The notes beneath the pieces are model-generated. The model worked only from the letters and a program-made list of their open reading frames with translations, was not told the DNA's origin and did not search any database. From NCBI RefSeq assembly GCF_000271665.2, contig NZ_CP010978.1, positions 1,396,501-1,460,500 of the forward strand: DNA of 64,000 nt. The letters run 5' to 3'. Made by a program: the position numbers and the translations under genes. This stretch comes from Pelosinus fermentans JBW45 (GTDB lineage Bacteria; Bacillota; Negativicutes; DSM-13327). Below, one piece after another: positions 8,925 through 17,473 of the stretch (the stretch's first letter is position 1; every line of letters begins with the position of its first letter).

Positions 8925-9016
8925 AAAAATGGGGAAGTCTTTCTTAGTATGGCAGAACTTACTTATATATCATACTAAGCTCAGGTAAAAAAGTCTAATA
9001 GAAATTCTAAAAAATG

Positions 9017-9045
9017 TTGACTTCTCAAGACGACTGGTCTATTAT
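9017..9045 (+). promoter_or_regulatory. Promoter and operator of the TetR gene
   Basis: TTGACT (9017-9022), 17 bases, TATTAT (9040-9045). The spacer and first -10 base hold AGACGACTGGTCT (9028-9040), an inverted AGAC/GTCT repeat suited to a TetR dimer. The predicted +1 falls on or next to the start codon at 9052. Confidence 0.65.
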
Positions 9046-9051
9046 TTAATT

Positions 9052-9651
9052 ATGAAAAACACGACAAAAGAAAAATTAATTAAAGCAGGAGCCAAAGCAA
9101 TGGTAGCAAAAAGCTATCATGCTGTAGGGATACAAGAAATACTGACAACAGTAGATGTTCCGAAAGGATCGTTCTATCATTATTTTGAATCGAAAGAAGC
9201 CTTTGGTATAGCCATTATTGAGTATTATGGAGAACAATTAGCCAAGTCTATTGCAGAAAAATTAGAAAATGAAAACGGTTCTCCTAGAGAAAAAATACAA
9301 AACTATTTTTTAGGTATTCGGGATTATTATGCCATGTATGGCTGTGGCAGAGGATGTTTGGTTGCTAAACTGGCAATTGAAGTGGAAAACCCCAGTGCCG
9401 CTATGGGAGATGCATTAAAACGAGAATTTGATAAATGGACAGCGCTATTTGTGTCTTGTATAAGAGAAGGTCAAAAAATGGGGGAAATATCATTGGAGTA
9501 TGGTGCAGAGTCCATGGCAGAATTCCTATATACTTCATGGGAAGGCGCACTCATTCGTATGCAAGTGAATCGCGATCTTGCGCCAATTGAGAAATTTATT
9601 GAACATTCTCTTGATCGAATCATACCAAGGCAGAATCATGTGGTGAACTAG
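9052..9651 (+). CDS. TetR-family transcriptional regulator
   Basis: 199 aa. N-terminal HTH (residues about 7-52: GIQEILTTVDVPKGSFYHYFESKEAFG) typical of TetR, with an all-helical ligand domain. A CGRGCLVAKLAIEVE segment resembles the cysteine-containing region of the AcuR/NemR group, regulators that respond to reactive electrophiles such as acrylate or quinones; that assignment is inference. The operator overlaps its own promoter, suggesting autorepression. No Shine-Dalgarno sequence precedes the ATG. The downstream acyl-CoA dehydrogenase cluster starts 337 bases away and could be a target. Confidence 0.9.
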   Translation: MKNTTKEKLIKAGAKAMVAKSYHAVGIQEILTTVDVPKGSFYHYFESKEAFGIAIIEYYGEQLAKSIAEKLENENGSPREKIQNYFLGIRDYYAMYGCGRGCLVAKLAIEVENPSAAMGDALKREFDKWTALFVSCIREGQKMGEISLEYGAESMAEFLYTSWEGALIRMQVNRDLAPIEKFIEHSLDRIIPRQNHVVN

Positions 9652-9988
9652 ACTCGTTCGCCACAAACGATATCATTGCACAAAAAAATGATTTTATTCG
9701 ATTATGATATTGCAATATTCTAAAGCATGGATTAGTATTTAGAATATACAGTTAATTTTTAAGAGTTATTTTCTTCAATGTTACGTCGTAAATATTCACT
9801 CTAGTCTAAAAATTATACTGTATTTTGTTAATTATTTATTTTGCATACAAGATATGTTGATACAAACTAAATAATTTGACAGATAGGAAATAAAGTATTT
9901 CTAGATTTTCAATGATTGGTGGCTTACGCCAATTGGCGTATCACATAGATTTTGTCATAATAACAATAAAATGTGGGAGGAAGAAACT
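9652..9988. other. AT-rich intergenic region with a 16-bp palindrome
   Basis: No gene seen. The one clear signal is TACGCCAATTGGCGTA (9925-9940), a perfect 16-bp palindrome about 50 bases before the acyl-CoA dehydrogenase start; it is a candidate operator. No convincing promoter could be assigned. Confidence 0.5.
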
Positions 9989-11128
9989 ATGAATTTTGAA
10001 CTAACCAAAGAGCAGGAAGACATTCGGAGCATGATAAGAGATTTTGCTGAAAAATCGGTAGCACCGACTGCGGCAGAGCGGGACGAAAAAGAATATTTTC
10101 CACGTGAAATCTTTGATCAGATGGGTGAGCTGGGAATTTTAGGACTGCCTTATCCAGAAGAATACGGTGGTGCAGGAAGCGACTTTTTATCCTATGCCAT
10201 GGCAGTCGAAGAAATATCTCGTGTATGTGCATCAACAGGTATTGGACTTTCGGTGCATGTATCATTGTGTTCCTGGCCCATTTTTCATTATGGAACAGAA
10301 GAACAAAAACAGAAGTTTCTCAGACCATTAGCAGAAGGCACAAAGCTAGGGGCTTTTGGTTTGACTGAACCTAATGCTGGCACCGATGCAAGCGCTGCTA
10401 CTACAACAGCAGTTAAAGATGGAGATCATTATATTTTGAACGGTGCTAAAATCTTCAATACAAATGGCGGGGAAGCAGAAATTGAAGTGATATTTGCCTC
10501 TACTGATAAAGCAGCTGGTTTAAAAGGCATGAGCGCTTTTATTGTTGAAAAAGGTACTCCCGGTCTTAGCTTCGGTAAAAAAGAAGTGAAAATGGGTATT
10601 CGATCTTCTGTACAACGTGAAGTATTTATGAAAGACTGCCGTATTCCAGCTGCTAATTTGCTAGGGAAGGAAGGGCAGGGCTTTAAGATTGCAATGACTG
10701 CCTTAGATGGCGGACGTATTGGTGTTGCTGCTCAATCTCTTGGTATTGCCCAAGGAGCTTTGGAGCAAGCCATTAAGTATTCCAAAGAGCGGGTACAATT
10801 TGGCAAACCGATCTCCAGCAATCAGGCAATTGCATTTAAGATTGCTGACATGGCGGCTAAAGTGGAGGGAGCAAGGCTACTCGTATATCGTGCTGCCTAT
10901 CATAAATCCCATCATCTTCCTTACTCCAAAGAAGCAGCCATGGCAAAATTAGTTGCCTCTGATGCTGCCATGTCCGTTACAACAGATGCTGTACAAATTT
11001 TTGGCGGTTATGGCTATACTCGTGAGTATCCAGTAGAACGCATGATGCGTGATGCCAAAATCACACAAATATACGAGGGAACAAATGAAGTTCAGCGTAT
11101 GGTTATTTCAGGTGCTGTTTTACGATAA
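9989..11128 (+). CDS. Short-chain acyl-CoA dehydrogenase (butyryl-CoA type)
   Basis: FAD enzyme that oxidises short acyl-CoA to enoyl-CoA, or runs in reverse with Etf. 379 aa from ATG 9989, which has GGGAGG ten bases upstream; an ATG at 9971 overlaps that site. Visible are the N-terminal helical domain, [12 protein letters not shown] with the FAD/substrate loop, and the C-terminal [14 protein letters not shown] holding the catalytic Glu of the butyryl-CoA dehydrogenase group. Followed by etfB, etfA and a crotonase, so it works in butyrate/crotonyl-CoA metabolism or short-chain beta-oxidation. Thiolase and hydroxyacyl-CoA dehydrogenase are not here. Confidence 0.93.
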   Translation: MNFELTKEQEDIRSMIRDFAEKSVAPTAAERDEKEYFPREIFDQMGELGILGLPYPEEYGGAGSDFLSYAMAVEEISRVCASTGIGLSVHVSLCSWPIFHYGTEEQKQKFLRPLAEGTKLGAFGLTEPNAGTDASAATTTAVKDGDHYILNGAKIFNTNGGEAEIEVIFASTDKAAGLKGMSAFIVEKGTPGLSFGKKEVKMGIRSSVQREVFMKDCRIPAANLLGKEGQGFKIAMTALDGGRIGVAAQSLGIAQGALEQAIKYSKERVQFGKPISSNQAIAFKIADMAAKVEGARLLVYRAAYHKSHHLPYSKEAAMAKLVASDAAMSVTTDAVQIFGGYGYTREYPVERMMRDAKITQIYEGTNEVQRMVISGAVLR

Positions 11129-11158
11129 GAATTACTCGCCAAGACAATCTGCTATGGG

Positions 11159-11207
11159 CAATGCCCTATCTAAATGAGATATGAGCTTTTAAAGAGATAG
11201 GGCATTG
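11159..11207 (+). promoter_or_regulatory. Long hairpin between acyl-CoA dehydrogenase and etfB
   Basis: CAATGCCCTATCT / AGATAGGGCATTG, a perfect 13-bp stem with a 23-base loop and no T tract. It is better read as an mRNA-stability or processing stem than as a terminator. Confidence 0.5.
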
Positions 11208-11255
11208 TGTAAGGTTCTATATAAAAATGCATTAATTATATTAGGAGGCGAAGAG

Positions 11256-12041
11256 ATGGAAATTCTTGTTTGTATTAAGCAAGTTCCTGATACTGCCGAA
11301 GTAAAAATCGACCCAGTAACCAATACGTTGATCCGACAAGGAGTACCCAGTATTGTAAATCCTTTTGATAAAAATGCCTTGGAGGCTGCCCTGCAATTAA
11401 AAGATAAGCATGGCGGTAAGGTTACAGTGATTTCTATGGGACCGCCTCAGGCGAAAGAGGCATTGAAGGAATGTTTGGCCATGGGTGCTGATAAAGCCAT
11501 ATTAGTCAGTGATCGGGCTTTTGGTGGATCGGATACATTAGCTACCAGCTATACCTTGGCGGCAACCATCCGTAAGATTGGTACCTATGACCTAATATTC
11601 TGTGGCAAGCAAGCCATTGATGGGGATACCGCCCAAGTTGGACCAGAGATTGCAGAACATTTGGGGATTGCACAGATCACCTATGTAGCTAAAATTGAAG
11701 TGAATGGTGATACGGTTTCCGTAGAGCGTGAGTATGAGGAAGGCTATGGCATCATCGAAGGAAAATTACCTTTGCTGATATCAGTGGTAAAATCTATTAA
11801 TGAACCTAGATATCCTACGATTAAAGGAACAATGAAAGCCAATCGGGCCGAAATCCCTGTATGGACCATGGCAGACCTTGATGTAGATGAGCAAAGGCTT
11901 GGTTTAAAGGGATCGCCCACTCAAGTCCGCAGAATTTTTACACCTCCCCAGCGTACGGAAGGCGTGATCATTCAAAAAGATACAGCATGGGAATCTGTTG
12001 CTGTATTGATTCAAAAACTATCGGATGCTAAAATTATATAA
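11256..12041 (+). CDS. etfB: Electron transfer flavoprotein, beta subunit
   Basis: 261 aa. Starts MEILVCIKQVPDTAEVKIDP at an ATG preceded by TTAGGAGG, the standard EtfB opening. It contains the nucleotide-binding stretch (CGKQAIDGDTAQVGPEIAEHLG) and the DLDVDEQRLGLKGSPTQV segment that packs on EtfA. It shuttles electrons between the upstream acyl-CoA dehydrogenase and another carrier. Nineteen bases separate it from etfA. Confidence 0.96.
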   Translation: MEILVCIKQVPDTAEVKIDPVTNTLIRQGVPSIVNPFDKNALEAALQLKDKHGGKVTVISMGPPQAKEALKECLAMGADKAILVSDRAFGGSDTLATSYTLAATIRKIGTYDLIFCGKQAIDGDTAQVGPEIAEHLGIAQITYVAKIEVNGDTVSVEREYEEGYGIIEGKLPLLISVVKSINEPRYPTIKGTMKANRAEIPVWTMADLDVDEQRLGLKGSPTQVRRIFTPPQRTEGVIIQKDTAWESVAVLIQKLSDAKII

Positions 12042-12059
12042 AAGAAGGGTGACAGGACA

Positions 12060-13256
12060 ATGGCTATAAAAGTAAACCAAGAAGAATGTATTGCCTGTGG
12101 TGCTTGTTTATCTGTATGCCCCTTTGGTGCCATTGTAATGCAGGATGAAAAAGCGTACATAACGGAGGCGTGCACTGCTTGCGGTGCTTGTGTTGATACT
12201 TGTCCAGTAGAGGCAATCCTTCGTGAAGAAGAAGATAAAGTTGTGGCTATGGATAAAAGCCAATATAAAGATGTTTGGGTATATTTGGAAGTTGGTGAAG
12301 GAAAACTGCGCAATGTTGGTCTGGAACTACTTGGTGAAGGGCGTAAATTGGCAGATGGTATGGGACAAAGCTTAGCGAGTGTTCTGATTGGACATAACGT
12401 TGAAGGGTTAGCGCAAGATGCTTTTGCAGCAGGTTCTGATAAAGTATATTTGGTAGATGCTGCTGAATTAGCCCAATATAATACGGATAGTTACACTGCG
12501 ACCTTATTTGATTTAATCAGCAATTATAAGCCATCTGTTATTCTCATGGGTGCGACGAATGATGGTCGGGATTTTGGAGCACGTGTTGCATGCCGTGTGG
12601 GAACTGGACTAACGGCAGATTGTACTGGTCTTGGTATTGATGAGGCTACTGGATTCGTTTCCTGGACTAGACCAGCATTTGGCGGTAATATCATGGCGAC
12701 AATTATCTGTCCGGAACATCGTCCTCAGATGGGCACTGTTCGCCCTTCCGTATTTAAGAAGCCAGTGTTAGATTATAGTAAGAAAGGCGAACTGATTCGC
12801 GTAGCTAGTAAAATAAAGCAAGAAGATATGCGGACGAAGCTTATCGATATGATTCACGTTTGTACCGTATCCTGCAATTTGGAAGAAGCTGAAATTATCG
12901 TATCTGGTGGGCGAGGTATGTGTAAACCTGAAAATTTCTCACTCGTGGAAGATTTGGCCAATGTTCTTGGCGCTTCCGTAGGGGCATCCCGTGCTGCAGT
13001 AGATGCGGGATGGAAGCCGGCATTGCATCAAGTGGGGCAGACGGGAAAAACCGTAGGACCGAAGATTTATTTTGCCTGTGGTATATCCGGGGCCATTCAG
13101 CATTTGGCAGGTATGTCATCATCTGATCTTGTCATTGCGATTAATAAAGATCCTGATGCACCAATCTTTAAAATGGCTGACTATGGTATCGTCGGCGATG
13201 TATTAGAAGTACTGCCGATATTAACTGAGGAATTTAAAAAAATAAAGAGCGCTTGA
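12060..13256 (+). CDS. etfA: Electron transfer flavoprotein alpha subunit with N-terminal ferredoxin domain
   Basis: 398 aa, about 60-70 residues longer than plain EtfA. Residues 11-50 carry two [4Fe-4S] motifs, CIACGACLSVCP and CTACGACVDTCP. The EtfA core follows, ending in the FAD-binding region (SGGRGM, QVGQTGKTVGPKIYFACGISGAIQHLAGM, then INKDPDAPIF). Ferredoxin-extended EtfA is known from anaerobes, for example with lactate dehydrogenase or caffeyl-CoA reductase complexes of acetogens. It suggests electron bifurcation/confurcation with ferredoxin, but the sequence alone does not prove that. Confidence 0.95.
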   Translation: MAIKVNQEECIACGACLSVCPFGAIVMQDEKAYITEACTACGACVDTCPVEAILREEEDKVVAMDKSQYKDVWVYLEVGEGKLRNVGLELLGEGRKLADGMGQSLASVLIGHNVEGLAQDAFAAGSDKVYLVDAAELAQYNTDSYTATLFDLISNYKPSVILMGATNDGRDFGARVACRVGTGLTADCTGLGIDEATGFVSWTRPAFGGNIMATIICPEHRPQMGTVRPSVFKKPVLDYSKKGELIRVASKIKQEDMRTKLIDMIHVCTVSCNLEEAEIIVSGGRGMCKPENFSLVEDLANVLGASVGASRAAVDAGWKPALHQVGQTGKTVGPKIYFACGISGAIQHLAGMSSSDLVIAINKDPDAPIFKMADYGIVGDVLEVLPILTEEFKKIKSA

Positions 13257-13317
13257 TTTGAATGCAATTTTAAGTGAAAAATCAATGTTTCTATAAAATT
13301 AAGGAGAGGTGTTCGTT

Positions 13318-14106
13318 ATGGGAGAGTATACAAATTTATTAGTAGAGATTGATAGTGATGGTATTGGTACAGTCACTATTAATCGCCCAAAGGCTTTAAA
13401 TGCGTTAAATGCTGCAACTGTACATGAACTGGATCAACTGTTTGATGAACTAGCTGCTAATGATGCTGTAAAAGTGGTCATCGTTACTGGCAGTGGCGAA
13501 AAGTCTTTTGTTGCCGGGGCGGATATACTTGAAATGAAGGATAAGACTGCTGTAGAGGGCCGACAATGGGGGCAATTGGCACAAGGCGTATTTAATAAAA
13601 TTGAGAATCTTCCCAAACCTGTTATTGCGGCAGTTAATGGCTATGCCTTGGGTGGAGGTTGTGAACTTGCAATGGCTTGCGATATTCGCATTGCTTCGGA
13701 AAAAGCCAAGTTTGGTCAGCCAGAAGTGTCTTTAGGCATACCACCAGGATTCGGCGGAACCCAGCGGTTGTCACGCTTAGTGGGCAAAGGCAGAGCGAAG
13801 GAATTATTGTTTACTGGTGATATGATTGATGCTGCTGAAGCCTACCGAATTGGTCTGGCAAATCAGGTGGCAGCTCCTGAAGAACTAATTGGAAAAGCAA
13901 AAGCAATGGCTCAGAAAATAATATCAAGAGCACCAATTGCCGTACAAGTTTGTAAAACAGCAGTCAATAGAGGTCTTGATGTGGATCTGACTTCAGGAAT
14001 CGCCTATGAAGCAGAAGTTTTCGGTCTTTGTTTTGCGACACAGGATCAAAAAGAGGGCATGACTGCTTTCATTGAAAAACGCAAAGCAAACTTTATTGGG
14101 AAGTAA
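13318..14106 (+). CDS. Enoyl-CoA hydratase / 3-hydroxybutyryl-CoA dehydratase (crotonase)
   Basis: 262 aa from ATG 13318, preceded by AAGGAGAGG. Crotonase fold with oxyanion-hole motif FVAGADI and active-site segment GYALGGGCELAMACDIRIASEKAKFGQPEVSLG, cut here only for description; both catalytic Glu residues of true hydratases (in GGGCE and QPE) are present. It hydrates crotonyl-CoA reversibly. Probably the last gene of the acyl-CoA dehydrogenase-etfBA unit. Confidence 0.93.
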   Translation: MGEYTNLLVEIDSDGIGTVTINRPKALNALNAATVHELDQLFDELAANDAVKVVIVTGSGEKSFVAGADILEMKDKTAVEGRQWGQLAQGVFNKIENLPKPVIAAVNGYALGGGCELAMACDIRIASEKAKFGQPEVSLGIPPGFGGTQRLSRLVGKGRAKELLFTGDMIDAAEAYRIGLANQVAAPEELIGKAKAMAQKIISRAPIAVQVCKTAVNRGLDVDLTSGIAYEAEVFGLCFATQDQKEGMTAFIEKRKANFIGK

Positions 14107-14122
14107 AATACTGGTGTAATAG

Positions 14123-14163
14123 AAATAAGGTGATAGAGGCATTGTGCTTCTGTCACCTTATTT
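14123..14163. terminator. Bidirectional terminator, crotonase / marR
   Basis: AAATAAGGTGATAGAGGCA / TGCTTCTGTCACCTTATTT, a long stem with two mismatched or wobble positions and a 3-base loop, between convergent genes. Confidence 0.85.
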
Positions 14164-14174
14164 ACCATATCATA

Positions 14175-14648
14175 TTAGCTGTTGAAATTAATAAGAATGC
14201 GTTGCAAAATGCTGCGAAACATAAAGATTTCTGCTTCACTGGAGCCTTCTAACATTTTACTTTCAATCTGTTTCATTAATTGCAATATTGTTGATTTATG
14301 GCTTTTCGCTTTCTCTGTTAAAATAATTTGGTAAGAGCGCCGATCGTTGGGAGTATCAATTCGCATCACAAAGCCTGCCTTTTCTAAACGATCAATCAGA
14401 CCAGTAAGTGTTGAATTGTCTAACAAAACATTCTTGCTAAGTTCTGATATGGAGATATTGTCCTTCGTGAACAGGGAATAAAGCACGACTAGTTGTCCTG
14501 GTGAGATTTCTAAACCCGATTGATCCAACATTTTCTTTGTATAGGAAAAATGTTTTTGTTCTGATTTCGCTAAAAGAATACACATACTATCAAGGATCTG
14601 GAGCAATATCGTATTCACCTCTGAATCATTCTTATAATTGGTATGCAA
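14175..14648 (-). CDS. MarR-family transcriptional regulator
   Basis: 157 aa. Winged helix at about residues 55-115: ISISELSKNVLLDNSTLTGL (recognition helix region) and the wing DTPNDRRSYQIILTEKA with the D-x-R-R motif typical of MarR. Terminal helices would form the dimer interface. It is convergent with the acyl-CoA cluster and may or may not control it; no matching operator was identified. Confidence 0.9.
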   Translation of the reverse strand: MHTNYKNDSEVNTILLQILDSMCILLAKSEQKHFSYTKKMLDQSGLEISPGQLVVLYSLFTKDNISISELSKNVLLDNSTLTGLIDRLEKAGFVMRIDTPNDRRSYQIILTEKAKSHKSTILQLMKQIESKMLEGSSEAEIFMFRSILQRILINFNS

Positions 14649-14749
14649 ATTTTATGTATATCAACTATTCTATACGGTTTTTAAGTATTGTCAATAAAGA
14701 AGATTGCAGTTTAGATGGGAGATACTCCAGGAATCAATTTACTATAGGG

Positions 14750-14793
14750 CAAAGAAACTAGACCATGTCTTAAAAGATGGTCTAGTTTCTTTG
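14750..14793 (+). terminator. Strong hairpin with T tract on the plus strand
   Basis: CAAAGAAACTAGACCAT / ATGGTCTAGTTTCTTTG, a perfect 17-bp stem followed by CTTTTTTG. Both neighbouring genes are on the minus strand, so the T tract faces no annotated plus-strand gene. It may also stop the response-regulator transcript from the other side. Confidence 0.7.
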
Positions 14794-14828
14794 CTTTTTT
14801 GTTGAAGTAGTGTATTGCTACCAAAAGA

Positions 14829-15500
14829 TCATATACAAGTATCCTCTTGTAGAAAATATCCGACCCCTCGCACTGTTTTAATATTAGATGAGTTCAATTT
14901 CTTACGTAGATAATGAATGTAAAGGTCGATATTGGCAATATTGGTTTCAGAGTTGTAGCTCCAAACCTTTTCCATAATTCGTTCCTTGGTAATAACTTGA
15001 CCAAAATTGCGCATCAGCATTTCTAAAAGTAATGATTCCTTCATGGTGAGATGGATGGACTGGTTGCCTTTTATTACCTTGCCTTTTAACGGATGAAGAG
15101 TAAGACCTGCGGCACAAATATTATCTCCAACAAAATCCTTATTTTTTCTTCGACTCAAGGCACGCAGCCTGGCCAGCAATTCTCCTGTGAAAAATGGTTT
15201 TGCCAGAGAATCGTCAGCACCAGCATCTAATGCTTCAATTCGATACTTTGGCATACTTTTTTCAAGGAGAAAAAGGACAGGAGTATTAATTCTTAGACTA
15301 CGGATTTTCTTTAAAAAGGAGATGCTGTTACTGCATGGAAAAGAGCGGTACAGGAGGATAATATCATGGACTTGTGTTGTGGCCATTTCCACCCCTGCTT
15401 CTTCATCTCCTGCAGTATCAACTGCATAACCATGCTTTTTTAAGAGCGGGAACATCGTTCCATTGCTTTTTGATTCGTCTTCCATTAGTAAAATTTTCAT
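14829..15500 (-). CDS. OmpR-type response regulator lacking the phospho-acceptor aspartate
   Basis: 223 aa. Receiver domain (1-115) plus winged-helix DNA-binding domain (about 125-220, ending KTVRGVGYFL). The receiver is aberrant: codon 51, at 15350-15348, is TAC (Tyr) where the acceptor Asp belongs (DIILLYRSFP instead of DIILLDRSLP). The conserved Thr/Ser is Leu79, while acidic E7/D8 and Lys101 remain. It should not be phosphorylated in the usual way. No histidine kinase is adjacent. The divergently transcribed secreted protein at 15.8 kb is the obvious candidate target. Confidence 0.9.
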   Translation of the reverse strand: MKILLMEDESKSNGTMFPLLKKHGYAVDTAGDEEAGVEMATTQVHDIILLYRSFPCSNSISFLKKIRSLRINTPVLFLLEKSMPKYRIEALDAGADDSLAKPFFTGELLARLRALSRRKNKDFVGDNICAAGLTLHPLKGKVIKGNQSIHLTMKESLLLEMLMRNFGQVITKERIMEKVWSYNSETNIANIDLYIHYLRKKLNSSNIKTVRGVGYFLQEDTCI

Positions 15501-15820
15501 CGCTTACCCTCTTATGGTAACTTCCTTGTCTAAATTAGCCTTCCTTGGATTATTTTTCTATTTTAAAAAAAGAATGTTTGAATTGGATTTGATATTTTCA
15601 TAAAAAATGAGATTATTCGACATTAAGTGGATTATTATTCCTATAATAGCAATTAAATTGTAAAAAAAAGAAAATTTTAATAAATATATAGACTTTCAAT
15701 GAAAAAAAAAAGACAGATACGATAAAATCAATATTATTAGTACGTCTAAACTTGTCCCATATAAGAAGGAGACGATGAAGGCATCATATGACAAGAAGAA
15801 AATGGATGAAGGAGTGCAGG

Positions 15821-16447
15821 GTGTTGCATATAGCTAAAACATTTATATGTTGTATTATGTTTTTTGAAATTATATTTGGCTTTGGGATTTGTTCCGCTCA
15901 AATTGGTGTAGCGGATATGTATCAGGAAGCGCTATGGATAAACCTGAATCTTTCCAAAGAACAAAGAGAGCAAATTGATGGAATTATTCTAGATGCAGAC
16001 AAGCAGATGAGAGCTGTACGAGGAAAACAAAAAATGGTTGATGACCTATATAAATTTGATGATTTATACAACTATGCGGATTCCTTAAGCCAAATGAAAG
16101 AGATTCGCATGGATGCAGGCAGTAAAATTACACAAGTGCTGCCTTTAAAAGACCGAGAAATTTTTGAAAATCAATTGGAGGAAAGCCAACAGCTTACAGA
16201 ACAATATACGATGATGATGTTACAATTGGATCTTACGGAAAATCAGCAAACTGATATTGTTAAGTCATTGATAAAATCCCAGCAGCGAGTATGGTCTGTT
16301 GTTTCTGATACCTCTCTCTCATGGGAACAGAGAAGGCAAAAATTAAAACGCGTAAATGCGATAAATCTTATAACTGGTAAGTTAACAACGACCCAGCGAT
16401 CAGCGTGGAAAAAATGGAATCAATCACTTAATTTAATGAATTTATAG
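15821..16447 (+). CDS. Secreted helical protein, Spy/CpxP-like architecture (hypothetical)
   Basis: About 208 aa. GTG 15821 is favoured because AAGGAG (15809-15814) is six bases upstream and the product then opens with a compact signal peptide (HIAKTFICCIMFFEIIFGFGICSAQ). An ATG at 15788 in the same frame has its AAGGAG 16 bases away and gives 219 aa. The mature part is helical and has three repeats of an L-x-L-[ST]-x-x-Q pattern (LNLSKEQREQI, LDLTENQQTDI, KLTTTQRSA), like LTxxQ-motif periplasmic proteins. Divergent from the atypical response regulator. Function not assigned. Confidence 0.6.
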   Translation: MLHIAKTFICCIMFFEIIFGFGICSAQIGVADMYQEALWINLNLSKEQREQIDGIILDADKQMRAVRGKQKMVDDLYKFDDLYNYADSLSQMKEIRMDAGSKITQVLPLKDREIFENQLEESQQLTEQYTMMMLQLDLTENQQTDIVKSLIKSQQRVWSVVSDTSLSWEQRRQKLKRVNAINLITGKLTTTQRSAWKKWNQSLNLMNL

Positions 16448-16505
16448 CATATAGTATAGAAGGCTTAGATTTTTCATTGGTCCATTATCTTGATAAGGCG
16501 GTGCA

Positions 16506-17336
16506 TTGAGTGTGAGACAAAATCAAGCTAAGATACTGGTTCTGAATAAGATACATGCAACGGCAGTACTTTCTCCGAATGCTAAACTTGGCAAAGACGT
16601 TGAGATTGGACCTTGTGCGATCATTGGAAACCATGTCAGCATAGGAGAAGGTACTAAAATAGGAGCAAATGCAGTGATTGATGACTGGACAAGCATTGGC
16701 AGAAATTGCAGGATTCATGCAGGTGCATCCATTGGATCGGATCCACAGGATAAAAAATTCATTGGTGAAAAAGGTTATGTGAGGATTGGAGATCATACCC
16801 ATATTAGAGAGTTTGTAACCATTAACAGAGGGATCGGCAAGGGGAGAAAAACACAAATCGGTTCTAATTGCCTGCTGTTGGCATATAGTCATGTAGCTCA
16901 TAATTGTGTGATTGGCAACCATGTAGTGATGTCCAATGCTGTTAATCTAGCTGGTCATGTAGTGGTGGAAGATCGAGTTACTATTGGCGGTTTCGCGGAA
17001 ATTCATCGGTTTGTAAAAATAGGACGAAATGCTATGGTTGGTGGTTTTTCTAAAGTGGTACAAGATGTACCTCCGTATATCATGGTGGATGGAAATCTCG
17101 CTCAAGTAGCAGGTCTCAATAAAATTGGAATGGTTCGTGGGGGCGTTGAGGAAGATACCCGCAAAGCGCTGAAGCGTGCTTATAAATTATTATATTATTC
17201 GGGACTAAGCATGGAACAAGCATTAGATGCAATGGAGCAGGAACTGCCGAAGTCGGAGGAGCTGGAATCCTTCATAACATTTTTACGTAATTCGAAAAGT
17301 GAAATATGTCAAAAGGTGTCCAGACACAAGCGTTAA
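16506..17336 (+). CDS. lpxA: UDP-N-acetylglucosamine O-acyltransferase (lipid A synthesis)
   Basis: First enzyme of lipid A synthesis: acylates UDP-GlcNAc from a 3-hydroxyacyl carrier protein. 276 aa from TTG 16506; GTG 16512 is an alternative, both served by AAGGCGG. The left-handed beta-helix is visible as hexapeptide repeats (NAKLGKDVEIGPCAIIGNHV). His132 in YSHVAHNC matches the E. coli catalytic His125. The helical C-terminus follows (GLSMEQALDAMEQELP). Unusually it stands alone, away from lpxC, fabZ, lpxB or lpxD, so it may be a second copy. It is direct evidence of an LPS-type outer membrane. Confidence 0.93.
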   Translation: MSVRQNQAKILVLNKIHATAVLSPNAKLGKDVEIGPCAIIGNHVSIGEGTKIGANAVIDDWTSIGRNCRIHAGASIGSDPQDKKFIGEKGYVRIGDHTHIREFVTINRGIGKGRKTQIGSNCLLLAYSHVAHNCVIGNHVVMSNAVNLAGHVVVEDRVTIGGFAEIHRFVKIGRNAMVGGFSKVVQDVPPYIMVDGNLAQVAGLNKIGMVRGGVEEDTRKALKRAYKLLYYSGLSMEQALDAMEQELPKSEELESFITFLRNSKSEICQKVSRHKR

Positions 17337-17426
17337 GAAGGCATGGCGTACGAGGCACTATCAGTAATTCGCTGTATGAGGAATTAATCCTTCACACAAA
17401 CCATACATTCAATGGATGAGCAATAA

Positions 17427-17465
17427 AAAAGCAGATCGACCCTAGTAGGGAATCGATCTGCTTTT
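17427..17465. terminator. Bidirectional terminator, lpxA / nitroreductase
   Basis: AAAAGCAGATCGA / TCGATCTGCTTTT, a perfect 13-bp stem between convergent genes. Confidence 0.85.
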
Positions 17466-17473
17466 ACCTTTTC

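Noticed and set aside
8677-8988. 103-codon plus-strand frame
   Set aside because: It runs through repeat copy C and the second repeat, has no RBS and encodes low-complexity sequence.
14501-14761. 86-codon plus-strand frame across marR
   Set aside because: Antisense to an intact MarR gene and ending at a hairpin; no RBS. Kept only as possible untranslated RNA.
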